Shown here piece by piece: positions 1 through 7,458 of a stretch of DNA of 18,711 nt. The notes under the pieces are model-generated. The model was given only the letters and a program-made list of their open reading frames with translations. It was not told where the DNA came from and did no database searches. This stretch comes from Bacillota bacterium (lineage in GTDB: Bacteria; Bacillota; Clostridia; Peptostreptococcales; Anaerovoracaceae). The position numbers and the translations under genes were made by a program. Within the stretch, counting starts at the first letter, position 1. Each line of letters begins with the position of its first letter. The stretch covers positions 1 to 18,711 of the forward strand of contig JAQXSU010000284.1 in the NCBI GenBank assembly GCA_029219125.1, written 5' to 3'.

Positions 1-53
1 TTAGCGCCGATGATACTTGGTGGGAAGCTGCCTGGGAAAGTAGGACGTTGCCG
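1..53 (+). rRNA. rrf: 5S ribosomal RNA, 3' portion (partial)
   Basis: The first ~53 bases match the conserved 3' half of bacterial 5S rRNA: the GCGCCGATGATACTTGG block, the TGCCTGGGAAAGTAGG block and the closing GTTGCC before a T run. The 5' half lies outside the window. The exact 3' end is uncertain by a few bases because the terminal helix partner is not visible. It is followed 8 bases later by tRNA-Glu, a common layout at the end of a Firmicutes rRNA operon. Identification rests on recalled 5S consensus, not on an alignment. Confidence 0.85.
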
Positions 54-61
54 GTTTTTTC

Positions 62-136
62 GGCCCCATGGTCAAGCGGTTAAGACATCGCCCTTTCACG
101 GCGGTAACTCGGGTTCGATTCCCGATGGGGTCACCA
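62..136 (+). tRNA. trnE: tRNA-Glu (anticodon TTC)
   Basis: A full cloverleaf of 75 bases with encoded CCA. The acceptor stem is GGCCCCA paired with TGGGGTC, with one G-T wobble. The anticodon loop CTTTCAC carries TTC at 95-97, and the T arm contains GGTTCGATTCC. It follows the 5S rRNA directly and precedes a strong terminator, so it is probably transcribed as the last gene of the rRNA operon. A second glutamate tRNA (CTC) with nearly the same body lies at 12428-12502. Confidence 0.97.
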
Positions 137-139
137 GTT

Positions 140-170
140 AAGCGAGCATTCTGCTCGCTTTTTTTTTTTC
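140..170 (+). terminator. Intrinsic terminator of the rRNA/tRNA-Glu operon
   Basis: AAGCGAGC, a 5-base loop and GCTCGCTT form a perfect 8-bp stem followed by an uninterrupted T run. It sits four bases after the tRNA CCA end and closes the ribosomal operon. Confidence 0.93.
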
Positions 171-190
171 TTATCTTGCTATTCATCATA

Positions 191-219
191 TTGCCTTTAT
201 ATTCTTTACATGTTATACT
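191..219 (+). promoter_or_regulatory. Sigma-A-type promoter of the ABC exporter operon
   Basis: TTGCCT (191-196), a 17-base spacer and TATACT (214-219), with a TG one base upstream of the -10 (extended -10). It lies between the rRNA operon terminator and the first exporter gene and points toward the exporter. No operator palindrome or dedicated regulator gene is visible next to it. Confidence 0.7.
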
Positions 220-261
220 TTTTCTGGAAACTGTAATTGTAATGGAAAGGGATGTGGTTTT

Positions 262-2049
262 TTGATTTTTGGAAGGCACATAAATAAATACTATTTACAT
301 TATGCACCGATGCTGCTTCTGGGTATGGCAGCACTTTTTATGGTTGATTTTCTGCAGTTGATTATTCCTAATTTATATCAGATGGTCATCAATGGCATGA
401 ACCGGGGCGTGGTGGAAGTAAACGGGCAGATTCTTGCCTTCGATCTTACATTCCTTCTTGACCGGATCTGCATGCCCATGGTAGGGATTATTCTTGCGAT
501 CGTCTTCGGAAGATTTCTTTGGCGCGCCATGTTTTTTGGTGCGGCCATCCGGGTGGAAGCGCAGTTGAGAAATGAGATGTTCGATAATGCCCGCAGACTG
601 AGCTGTGAGTATTACCAGGTCAATAAAGTAGGAAACCTGATGAGTCTGTTTACCAATGATCTGGATACGGTGCAGGAATGCTTTGGATGGGGTATCATGA
701 TGTTCCTGGATACGCTTCTTATGGGCGTGCTGGCCATTGTAAAAATGTGGCGCATGGATCCTGTTCTTACCCTGCTTTCTCTGATTCCCATGGCATTTCT
801 TCTTGCCAGTGCCACCGTCGTCGGTCGATATATGATGATCAAATGGGATGTGCGGCAGGAAGCCTTCTCCAAACTTTCAGATTTTTCTCAGGAAAGCTTT
901 TCGGGGATTGCGGTAATTAAAGCTTTTGTGAAAGAAGCAAAAGAACTGATGGCTTTCAAATCTCTAAACCTGGAAAATGAAAAGGCGAACATCGATCATA
1001 CCAGAGCATCTGTACTTCTTCGTATTCTGGTGACCATGTTTGTGGAAAGTGTGATTTGTGTCATTCTCGGATATGGTGGATATCTTGTTTTTCAAGGCAG
1101 GTTCAACGCAGGTGAACTGGTGGAATTCATAGGCTACTTCAATGCGGTCGTCTGGCCGATCATGGCTGTCTCCGAACTGATCGATATGACCTCACGGGGA
1201 AAAGCTTCGCTGGAGCGGATCAGTGAACTCCTGGATGCAGAACCTGTGGTAAGAGACCGGCAGGGCATATCAGAGCTGCTAAATCCTCAGGGCGGAATCC
1301 GTTTTCAATCCCTGACGTTCCGATATCCGGACGGAGAGCAGAACGTGCTGACGGATATCACGGTGGATATTGCAGCAGGTGAGCAGGTGGGACTGGTGGG
1401 AAAGACAGGTGCTGGAAAGACGACGCTGGTGGATCTGCTCCTTCGTACTTATAACGTGGAAGACGGCATGATCTTTCTTGACGGGAAGGATATTAATTCA
1501 CTGTCCATTGAGTCTGTAAGAAATGCATTTGCATATGTACCACAGGATAACTTCCTGTTTTCCGATACCATTGCCCGGAATATTGCTTTCGGTAATAACG
1601 GAGATGTTTCGAATATGGAAAAGATAGAGCTGGCGGCACGGATGGCAGATGTGAATGACAATATTCGTGAATTTGCTTCCGGATATGAAACTGTACTGGG
1701 TGAGAGAGGCATAACCGTATCCGGCGGACAGAAACAGAGGATTTCCATAGCCCGGGCACTGATGAAGGATGCGCCTGTGCTGATCCTCGATGATTCCGTA
1801 TCTGCGGTGGATTCAAAAACAGAGAAAGCGATCCTGCAGAATCTCCGGGAGATCCGAAAAGGGAAGACGACCATTCTGATCGCCCACAGGATCTCAACGA
1901 TTCAGCAGATGGATAAAATTCTGTATCTGGAAAACGGCCATCTTGCAGCCGCAGGAAGCCATCTGCAGCTGATGGAAAGCTGCCCCGGATATCAGAGAAT
2001 GGTTGAACTGCAGCAGCTGGAAGATGAGGGAGGTGAAAGCCATGTATGA
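262..2049 (+). CDS. Heterodimeric ABC exporter, subunit 1 (degenerate NBD)
   Basis: 595-residue half-transporter of the ABC-B (multidrug/lipid exporter) type, expected in the cytoplasmic membrane. Residues ~1-310 hold the six-helix transmembrane domain and ~345-590 the ATP-binding domain. Visible motifs: Walker A GKTGAGKTT (380-388), signature SGGQ (487-490), Walker B VLILD (506-510), H-loop His542. The residue after Walker B is Asp511 where the catalytic Glu is expected, as in the degenerate half of heterodimeric exporters such as BmrC/BmrD, LmrC/LmrD and TM287/288. The start is taken as TTG at 262, behind a GGAAAGGGA ribosome-binding site; ATG at 252 is in another frame and meets a stop after eleven codons. 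It overlaps the next gene by 8 bases, so both subunits are coupled. The substrate cannot be read from sequence. Confidence 0.9.
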   Translation: MIFGRHINKYYLHYAPMLLLGMAALFMVDFLQLIIPNLYQMVINGMNRGVVEVNGQILAFDLTFLLDRICMPMVGIILAIVFGRFLWRAMFFGAAIRVEAQLRNEMFDNARRLSCEYYQVNKVGNLMSLFTNDLDTVQECFGWGIMMFLDTLLMGVLAIVKMWRMDPVLTLLSLIPMAFLLASATVVGRYMMIKWDVRQEAFSKLSDFSQESFSGIAVIKAFVKEAKELMAFKSLNLENEKANIDHTRASVLLRILVTMFVESVICVILGYGGYLVFQGRFNAGELVEFIGYFNAVVWPIMAVSELIDMTSRGKASLERISELLDAEPVVRDRQGISELLNPQGGIRFQSLTFRYPDGEQNVLTDITVDIAAGEQVGLVGKTGAGKTTLVDLLLRTYNVEDGMIFLDGKDINSLSIESVRNAFAYVPQDNFLFSDTIARNIAFGNNGDVSNMEKIELAARMADVNDNIREFASGYETVLGERGITVSGGQKQRISIARALMKDAPVLILDDSVSAVDSKTEKAILQNLREIRKGKTTILIAHRISTIQQMDKILYLENGHLAAAGSHLQLMESCPGYQRMVELQQLEDEGGESHV

Positions 2050-3994
2050 GTATCTTCCGATCCTCATCGTAGGAGCCATTATCGGCATATTTACACTGGT
2101 TTTTACCATAGCCTGGCTGGCAGAAAAAAACAGAAAGGAAAAAGCGGAATTCGACCGTCATATGGATGACAGGGAAATTATCCGGAGACTTCTGGTCTAT
2201 GCACAGCCTTACCGGAAAGCTTTCGGCATCGTACTGGTGCTTCTGGTCTTTTCCATCGCCTATGATCTGGTTTCTCCGCTTCTGATCGGACAGATCGAGG
2301 AAACGGTAAAGGGGGAATTTCAGCTTCGCTATCTGTGGACAATGGTAGGCCTGTATGCAGGGATCCTGGTGATCAGTATGATCTGTACGTATGGACAGTC
2401 CATGATCCTGCAAAAAACCGGTCAGAAGATCCTGTCAGCGCTGAGAGAGGATATCTTCGTTCATATTGAGAACCTTTCCCATGGGCAGCTGTCGGCAATC
2501 CCTGTGGGAAAACTGGTAACCAGGGTGACCAATGACACCAACGCCATTTCCTATATGTTCACCAACATTCTGGTGACTCTGATAAAGAATATCGTGGTAG
2601 TTGTGGGCGTGCTTTTTGCCATGCTGCTGCTCAACTATGCGCTTACACTGATGGTTCTTTGCTTTGTTCCGTTCGTGGTGCTTTTCACGGTCATTTTCCG
2701 GAAGTTTTCGCGAAAAGTGCACCGCAGTGTAAACGATGCGACCACAGATGTGAATACCTATCTTTCGGAGAACCTTTCCGGCATGAAGATCACACAAATC
2801 TTCAATCAGGAAGACCGGAAGATGGAAGAATTCCTGGAAAAAAGCGAAAACCTGCGGCGGGCGAAAAAGAACCGGATGTTTGTGTTTGGCATCTTCAGGC
2901 CCATGATCTATATGCTGTACATTTCCTCGGTGCTTTGTCTGTTCTATCTGGGCGGCCGGGGCTATATCGACGATTTCAGCTTCTTTGGTCAGACCATGAC
3001 CAGCGGTGTGATCGTCACCTTCTATATGTATATTTCAAGGTTTTTCAATCCGATTCAGACGCTGGCGGAGCAGTTTGATACGCTTCAGCGGTCTTTTGCG
3101 GCTGCCGAAAAAATCTTTACCATTATGGACATGGTGCCGCAGATTACGGACGAGACAGGTGTAGAAACAGGCAGCGGAGAAGGCGGCGAAGATGCTCTCA
3201 TCGACCTGGAAACAATCCGGGGTGAGATCGAGTTTCGCGACGTCTGGTTTAGTTACAACCCGGGGGAATGGGTTCTGAAAGGCATTTCATTCCATGTGGA
3301 ACCTGGCCAGACCGTAGCCCTGGTGGGTGCCACCGGTTCAGGAAAATCGACCATCCTGTCTCTGATCTGCCGCAACTACGATATCCAGAAGGGGCAGATC
3401 CTGATTGACGGCATCGATATCAAAAAAATCCGTATCGCATCGCTGCGAAGGCATTTCGGACAGATGCTGCAGGATGTATTTCTGTTTTCCGGCAGCATAC
3501 GAAGCAATCTGACGCTGCGGGACGAGTTCACGGAGGAAGAAATCTGGCAGGCATGCCGCTATGTCAATGCAGACAGCTTCATCAGCCGTCTGAAAAACGG
3601 ACTGGATGAAGAAGTTCTGGAACGGGGAAATAACTTCTCAGCAGGGCAGCGGCAGCTTCTTTCCTTTGCCAGAACAGTGCTCCACCATCCATCCGTGATG
3701 ATTCTGGACGAAGCCACTGCCAATATCGATACGGAAACGGAACTGCTGATACAGGATTCTCTCGAAAAGATGAGAAACATCGGTACCATGCTGATCGTTG
3801 CGCATCGTTTATCCACCATTCAGCATGCGGACCACATTATTCTGCTCTCTCATGGGGAGATTATGGAAGAGGGAAACCATCAAAGCCTGCTGAAACAGAA
3901 AGGAAGATATTATCAGCTTTATACCCTGCAGTATCACAAAGAGCAGCTGGCGAAACAGTGCGGCGATAAAGACGCTCCGAAGGATCACGGCTAA
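2042..3994 (+). CDS. Heterodimeric ABC exporter, subunit 2 (catalytic NBD)
   Basis: 650-residue partner half-transporter. The start is ATG 2042, behind GGAGGTGA, inside the end of the previous gene. An extra N-terminal hydrophobic helix (~5-26) and a charged stretch precede the six-helix domain (~55-345); the ATP-binding domain is ~395-635. Walker A GATGSGKST (429-437), Walker B VMILDE with canonical catalytic Glu557, H-loop His588. The signature is SAGQ (533-536) instead of SGGQ. In the head-to-tail dimer this altered signature pairs with the Walker A/B of subunit 1, which has Asp instead of Glu, so both deviations fall in one ATP site while the other site is fully canonical. Residues ~370-390 form a Gly/Glu-rich linker. 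A terminator follows at 4038. The exported substrate is unknown. Confidence 0.92.
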   Translation: MYEYLPILIVGAIIGIFTLVFTIAWLAEKNRKEKAEFDRHMDDREIIRRLLVYAQPYRKAFGIVLVLLVFSIAYDLVSPLLIGQIEETVKGEFQLRYLWTMVGLYAGILVISMICTYGQSMILQKTGQKILSALREDIFVHIENLSHGQLSAIPVGKLVTRVTNDTNAISYMFTNILVTLIKNIVVVVGVLFAMLLLNYALTLMVLCFVPFVVLFTVIFRKFSRKVHRSVNDATTDVNTYLSENLSGMKITQIFNQEDRKMEEFLEKSENLRRAKKNRMFVFGIFRPMIYMLYISSVLCLFYLGGRGYIDDFSFFGQTMTSGVIVTFYMYISRFFNPIQTLAEQFDTLQRSFAAAEKIFTIMDMVPQITDETGVETGSGEGGEDALIDLETIRGEIEFRDVWFSYNPGEWVLKGISFHVEPGQTVALVGATGSGKSTILSLICRNYDIQKGQILIDGIDIKKIRIASLRRHFGQMLQDVFLFSGSIRSNLTLRDEFTEEEIWQACRYVNADSFISRLKNGLDEEVLERGNNFSAGQRQLLSFARTVLHHPSVMILDEATANIDTETELLIQDSLEKMRNIGTMLIVAHRLSTIQHADHIILLSHGEIMEEGNHQSLLKQKGRYYQLYTLQYHKEQLAKQCGDKDAPKDHG

Positions 3995-4037
3995 TCGCAT
4001 CCCTTCCCAAAATCCACCCGCTGGCATATATTGAGAC

Positions 4038-4070
4038 AGAGCGCTTTGACAGCGCTCTTTTGGTATTTTT
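4038..4070 (+). terminator. Intrinsic terminator after the ABC exporter operon
   Basis: AGAGCGC (4038-4044) and GCGCTCT (4052-4058) form a 7-bp stem around a 7-base loop, followed by TTTTGG and a second T run. It lies ~45 bases past the exporter stop codon and separates that operon from the DUF255 gene. Confidence 0.85.
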
Positions 4071-4139
4071 AGGAAAAACCGCAGACGGGTACAAAGAATG
4101 GAAAAGGTGCATACTAAACGATAAGAACGGAGGTGCAGT

Positions 4140-6002
4140 ATGAACCATTTAAAAAAAGAGACCAGTCCCTATCTGCTGCAGCATGCGGAGAATCCGGTGG
4201 ACTGGTATCCATGGAGTGAGGCGGCTTTCGAAAAAGCACGCAAAGAAGACAAGCCCATATTCCTCAGCATCGGTTACAGTACCTGCCACTGGTGTCATGT
4301 GATGGCAGAAGAGTGCTTTGAGGATAAAGAAGTAGCGAAAGAACTTAACCATTATTTTGTACCGGTGAAGGTGGACCGGGAAGAACGTCCGGATATCGAT
4401 GCGGTATATATGACAGCCTGTCAGTTGATGACAGGAAGCGGCGGCTGGCCTTTGAATCTGTTTCTGACAGCTGACGGAAAACCGTTTTTTGCCGGAACTT
4501 ACTTCCCGAAACAGTCGTCTGCAGAGCATCCTGGTATGCCGGGACTCCTGGAGCTTATGGACGCCATCAAAAAGGCATGGAAATCCCGGCGAAAGGAACT
4601 GCTGGAGGCAGCCGGCACCGTGGTACAGCAGATACGCAGGAGCGAGGAAAGAACCGGCACACCCTGTGATATGGACGAGGAAGCCCTTGTGGAGCAGGGA
4701 CGCAGACTGGCAGAACAGGGCGTGCAGGAACTGAAACGATCCTTTGACTCGCAATACGGGGGATTCGGTATGGCACCAAAATTTCCGGCGGGCCACAACC
4801 TTCTGTTCCTTATGGAGTATTATCAGCAGACCGGAGACCGGCAAACGCTGGAGATGATAGAAAAGACTCTGACACAAATGCAAAAGGGGGGACTATATGA
4901 TCACCTGGGCGGCGGATTTTGCAGATACTCCACAGACCGTTTCTTCCTGGCACCTCATTTCGAAAAGATGCTCTATGATAATGCACTGCTGATCGTCTGC
5001 TATGGGCAGGCATGGGCGCTGACGAAAAAGAAATATTATCTGGATGCGGCAGAACGTACCGGCGAATGGATTCTCAGGGAAATGCGGGGTGAAAACGGCG
5101 GTTTTTACAGCGCGCAGGATGCAGACAGCCAGGGAGAGGAGGGCCGTTTCTATACCTTTACCAGGCGTGAGCTCATCGAGGAGCTGGGAAAGAATGACGG
5201 CCCGGTATTCTGCTCCCATTACGGCGTAACGGAAGCTGGTAACTTCGAGGGGAAAAACATTCTAAACCTGCTGGGACACGAGAATCCGTGGGAAGGGGAG
5301 ACCAGCCTGCGGAAAAAGGTATTTCAATATCGAAAAAAACGATATCCGCTGCATACGGATGATAAAATTCTCACGGCATGGAACGGAATGGCCGTCTGGG
5401 CTCTGTCGTGGCTTTTCCGGCTGACGGGTAATAAAACCTGGCTGAAGGCGGCCGAGGACTGCTGCCGGATGATCCTGAAGCAGGCGGATCGTTCTCCGGA
5501 TCTGACTACACTGTTTGTCAGCTACCGAAAGGGCAGCGATACCGGCACCGGGTTTCTCGATGATTACGCATGGTTTGTGTGCGGACTGCTGGGACTCTAT
5601 GAGGCCACATCGAAACGTGACTGGCTGGAAAAGGCCCAGCGGTTTCAGAGAAAGGCCATGAAGGAATTCGGAGATCCGGACGGACCGGGATTTTTCATGG
5701 CAGGGAAAACCGGCGAGCAGCTGGTTGCAAATCCGAAAGAGGTATACGACGGAGCCATGCCCAGCGGCAATTCGGTCATGGCATATAACCTGACTGCCCT
5801 GGCCCATTACAGCAGGGGGGACAGCACATTTTTCGCCGAGGCTGCAATGAAGCAGATTGCCTGGCTTTCTGCTCCCGGACAAAATCCACCCTCCAGTCAC
5901 ACCTTCTTTTTGCTGGCCCTTTGCCGCTGGCTGAACCCTGCGGTCTTTACTTCCTGCAGAAACGGTGTGTGTGCACCGGCTTTCGGAAAGGAGGAACGGT
6001 GA
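4140..6002 (+). CDS. Thioredoxin-fold DUF255 protein (YyaL/SPATA20-like)
   Basis: 620-residue protein of the family with an N-terminal thioredoxin-like DUF255 domain and a C-terminal (alpha/alpha)6 barrel like N-acylglucosamine 2-epimerases; B. subtilis YyaL and mammalian SPATA20 belong here. The N-terminus holds the family hallmark around TSPYLLQH and NPVDWYPW, the redox-type motif CHWC at 49-52, a VDREERPD block (78-85) and GGWPLNLF (101-108). The barrel domain contains the conserved HFEKMLYDNA, QDADSQGEEG and WNGMAVWAL blocks. Members are often around 670 residues, so this one is slightly short, but no break is seen. The biochemical role of the family is unsettled. The start is ATG 4140 behind GGAGGTG. 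Its stop codon overlaps the ATG of the FAD/Rieske gene by one base, so the two are probably co-translated and may share a redox role (inference). No signal peptide is seen, so it is probably cytoplasmic. Confidence 0.93.
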   Translation: MNHLKKETSPYLLQHAENPVDWYPWSEAAFEKARKEDKPIFLSIGYSTCHWCHVMAEECFEDKEVAKELNHYFVPVKVDREERPDIDAVYMTACQLMTGSGGWPLNLFLTADGKPFFAGTYFPKQSSAEHPGMPGLLELMDAIKKAWKSRRKELLEAAGTVVQQIRRSEERTGTPCDMDEEALVEQGRRLAEQGVQELKRSFDSQYGGFGMAPKFPAGHNLLFLMEYYQQTGDRQTLEMIEKTLTQMQKGGLYDHLGGGFCRYSTDRFFLAPHFEKMLYDNALLIVCYGQAWALTKKKYYLDAAERTGEWILREMRGENGGFYSAQDADSQGEEGRFYTFTRRELIEELGKNDGPVFCSHYGVTEAGNFEGKNILNLLGHENPWEGETSLRKKVFQYRKKRYPLHTDDKILTAWNGMAVWALSWLFRLTGNKTWLKAAEDCCRMILKQADRSPDLTTLFVSYRKGSDTGTGFLDDYAWFVCGLLGLYEATSKRDWLEKAQRFQRKAMKEFGDPDGPGFFMAGKTGEQLVANPKEVYDGAMPSGNSVMAYNLTALAHYSRGDSTFFAEAAMKQIAWLSAPGQNPPSSHTFFLLALCRWLNPAVFTSCRNGVCAPAFGKEER

Positions 6003-7375
6003 TGACTGCGGATAGGATACAAAGAAAACCGGGGGTATCATTGTGGCAGGATACCGCAAATATGGATTCACATCCTCGGCTTGCCGGTGTGGCCGGCTGT
6101 GATGTGCTGATCATCGGCGGCGGCATGGCTGGTGTACTTCTGGCAGACAAACTGCAGGAAAAAGGAGTCCGGTGCATCGTGGCCGATGCATTTCGGATCG
6201 GACAGGGGGTGACGGGAGGAACCACGGCCAAGATTACGTCGCAGCAGGGATTTCTCTATGAGAAACTGATTCGCCTTCACGGAACAGAACAGGCGGGGTG
6301 GTATCTGGATGCCGCGGAAGATGCCATCAGAGAATATGAAATGTTGGCTTCCCGCATTCCGTGTGACTTCCGGAGAAGACCCAATGTGGTCTATACGCTG
6401 GGTGACAGGGAGAAGGCGGAGCGTGAGATGCGGGCTTTGGAAGAACTGGGGTTTCCCGCAAAATTTAAAGAAAAAACGGAGCTTCCCTTTGGGGTAAACG
6501 GGGCAGTGGAGTTTCCGAATCAGGCCAGCTTTCATCCGCTGAAGCTGCTGTTCGGGGTGGCGGGCGTTCTGGCGGTGAAGGGTGTGCAATTCTTTGAAAA
6601 TACGCGAATCCTCCATCTGAAACGGTGGCACGACGGTGGATGGGAGGCAGTGAGCCAGGGTGGCACCATTCTGGCGGATCAGGTGGTGATTGCATCCCAT
6701 TTTCCGTTCTATAACCGGCAGGGCTTCTATTTCCTGAAGATGCATCAGTCCAGGACCTTTCTCATCGCGGGAAAGAGTCACGAAATGGAGATGCCGGAAT
6801 GCATGTATGTGGACGAAGACGAGGCTGGTCTCACCCTTCGGGAGGCAGAAGGAATGCTGCTTCTGGGAGGATATTCTGATCGGACCGGAGAAGCTGGTGG
6901 AGGTCCGGACTGCTGGAAACTGCTGGAGCATCAGGCGAAGGACTTCTATCCGGGATGGAAGACCGGTTACCGATGGGCGGCACAGGACTGCATGACAGCT
7001 GACGGACTGCCGTATATCGGCAGCTACGGAAGGAAACACAACGGTCTCTGGGTGGCTTCTGGTTTTAATAAATGGGGCATGACCGGATCCATGATGGCTG
7101 CGAAAATCCTGGCAGAAGAAATTACCGGCGGAAAGCATCCCTGCAGCCACATGCTGCGGAGCAGCAGGCATGTACCTGTTCTCCCACTTGCGGCAAACGC
7201 TGGATCTGCGGTAATAAATCTGCTGAAGCCTTCCGGGCCAAGGTGCCGCCATATGGGCTGCGCCCTGAAGGAAAACCGGTTGGAGCAGACCATGGATTGT
7301 CCATGTCATGGAAGCCGGTATCAGAAAGACGGAACATGTATCGAAGGCCCTTCGAAGAAAGACCTGCCGCAGTAA
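6002..7375 (+). CDS. FAD-dependent oxidoreductase with C-terminal Rieske [2Fe-2S] domain
   Basis: 457 residues from ATG 6002, preceded by AAAGGAGG at 5987-5994; the ATG overlaps the upstream TGA. The N-terminal part is a DAO-type FAD oxidoreductase: the dinucleotide-binding motif GGGMAG (39-44) lies in a beta-alpha-beta unit at ~33-62, followed by GGTTAKIT (72-79), typical of the YhfW/glycine-oxidase-like group. Close to the C-terminus is a compact Rieske motif: Cys415-x-His417 and Cys433-x2-His436, with Cys420 and Cys435 positioned as the usual stabilising disulfide pair. The protein resembles YhfW-type oxidoreductases of Firmicutes; the substrate is unknown. Coupling to the CxxC-containing DUF255 protein suggests a shared redox function, but this is inference. 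The hairpin of a terminator starts inside the last codons. Confidence 0.93.
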   Translation: MTADRIQRKPGVSLWQDTANMDSHPRLAGVAGCDVLIIGGGMAGVLLADKLQEKGVRCIVADAFRIGQGVTGGTTAKITSQQGFLYEKLIRLHGTEQAGWYLDAAEDAIREYEMLASRIPCDFRRRPNVVYTLGDREKAEREMRALEELGFPAKFKEKTELPFGVNGAVEFPNQASFHPLKLLFGVAGVLAVKGVQFFENTRILHLKRWHDGGWEAVSQGGTILADQVVIASHFPFYNRQGFYFLKMHQSRTFLIAGKSHEMEMPECMYVDEDEAGLTLREAEGMLLLGGYSDRTGEAGGGPDCWKLLEHQAKDFYPGWKTGYRWAAQDCMTADGLPYIGSYGRKHNGLWVASGFNKWGMTGSMMAAKILAEEITGGKHPCSHMLRSSRHVPVLPLAANAGSAVINLLKPSGPRCRHMGCALKENRLEQTMDCPCHGSRYQKDGTCIEGPSKKDLPQ

Positions 7376-7395
7376 AACGGCAGGTTTTCTGTTTA
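7362..7395 (+). terminator. Intrinsic terminator overlapping the stop codon of the FAD/Rieske gene
   Basis: ACCTGCCG (7362-7369) and CGGCAGGT (7378-7385) form a perfect 8-bp stem followed by a T-rich tract. The TAA stop (7373-7375) lies in the 8-base loop, so the left arm is still coding. Confidence 0.9.
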
Positions 7396-7420
7396 AATGT
7401 TTTTTATCCGGGTATATATT
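7392..7420 (+). promoter_or_regulatory. Candidate sigma-A promoter of the but-pepT-metA/AK block
   Basis: TTTAAA (7392-7397), a 17-base spacer and TATATT (7415-7420), within an AT-rich stretch between the preceding terminator and the but start codon. The -35 matches the consensus at four of six positions and the -10 at five of six. The leader that follows is short (~30 bases), and no riboswitch or T-box fold is visible in it. Confidence 0.5.
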
Positions 7421-7458
7421 ATTAATGACGATTTTTGAGCAGAAAAGAGGAATGACAG

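Noticed and set aside
1493..2413. 306-codon minus-strand frame across the junction of the two ABC genes
   Set aside because: It is antisense to conserved ATPase motifs and an overlapping gene junction, and has no domain or ribosome-binding site.
4087..4115. Possible promoter (CATACT with GGTACA upstream) before the DUF255 gene
   Set aside because: The -35 is too poor and the -10 lacks support; a promoter must exist after the terminator, but I cannot place it.
7165..7345. Suspected frameshift in the C-terminus of the FAD/Rieske protein because the Rieske domain is short
   Set aside because: Both Rieske ligand pairs and the disulfide cysteines are in one frame, and clostridial members of this group have the same compact form as far as I recall.
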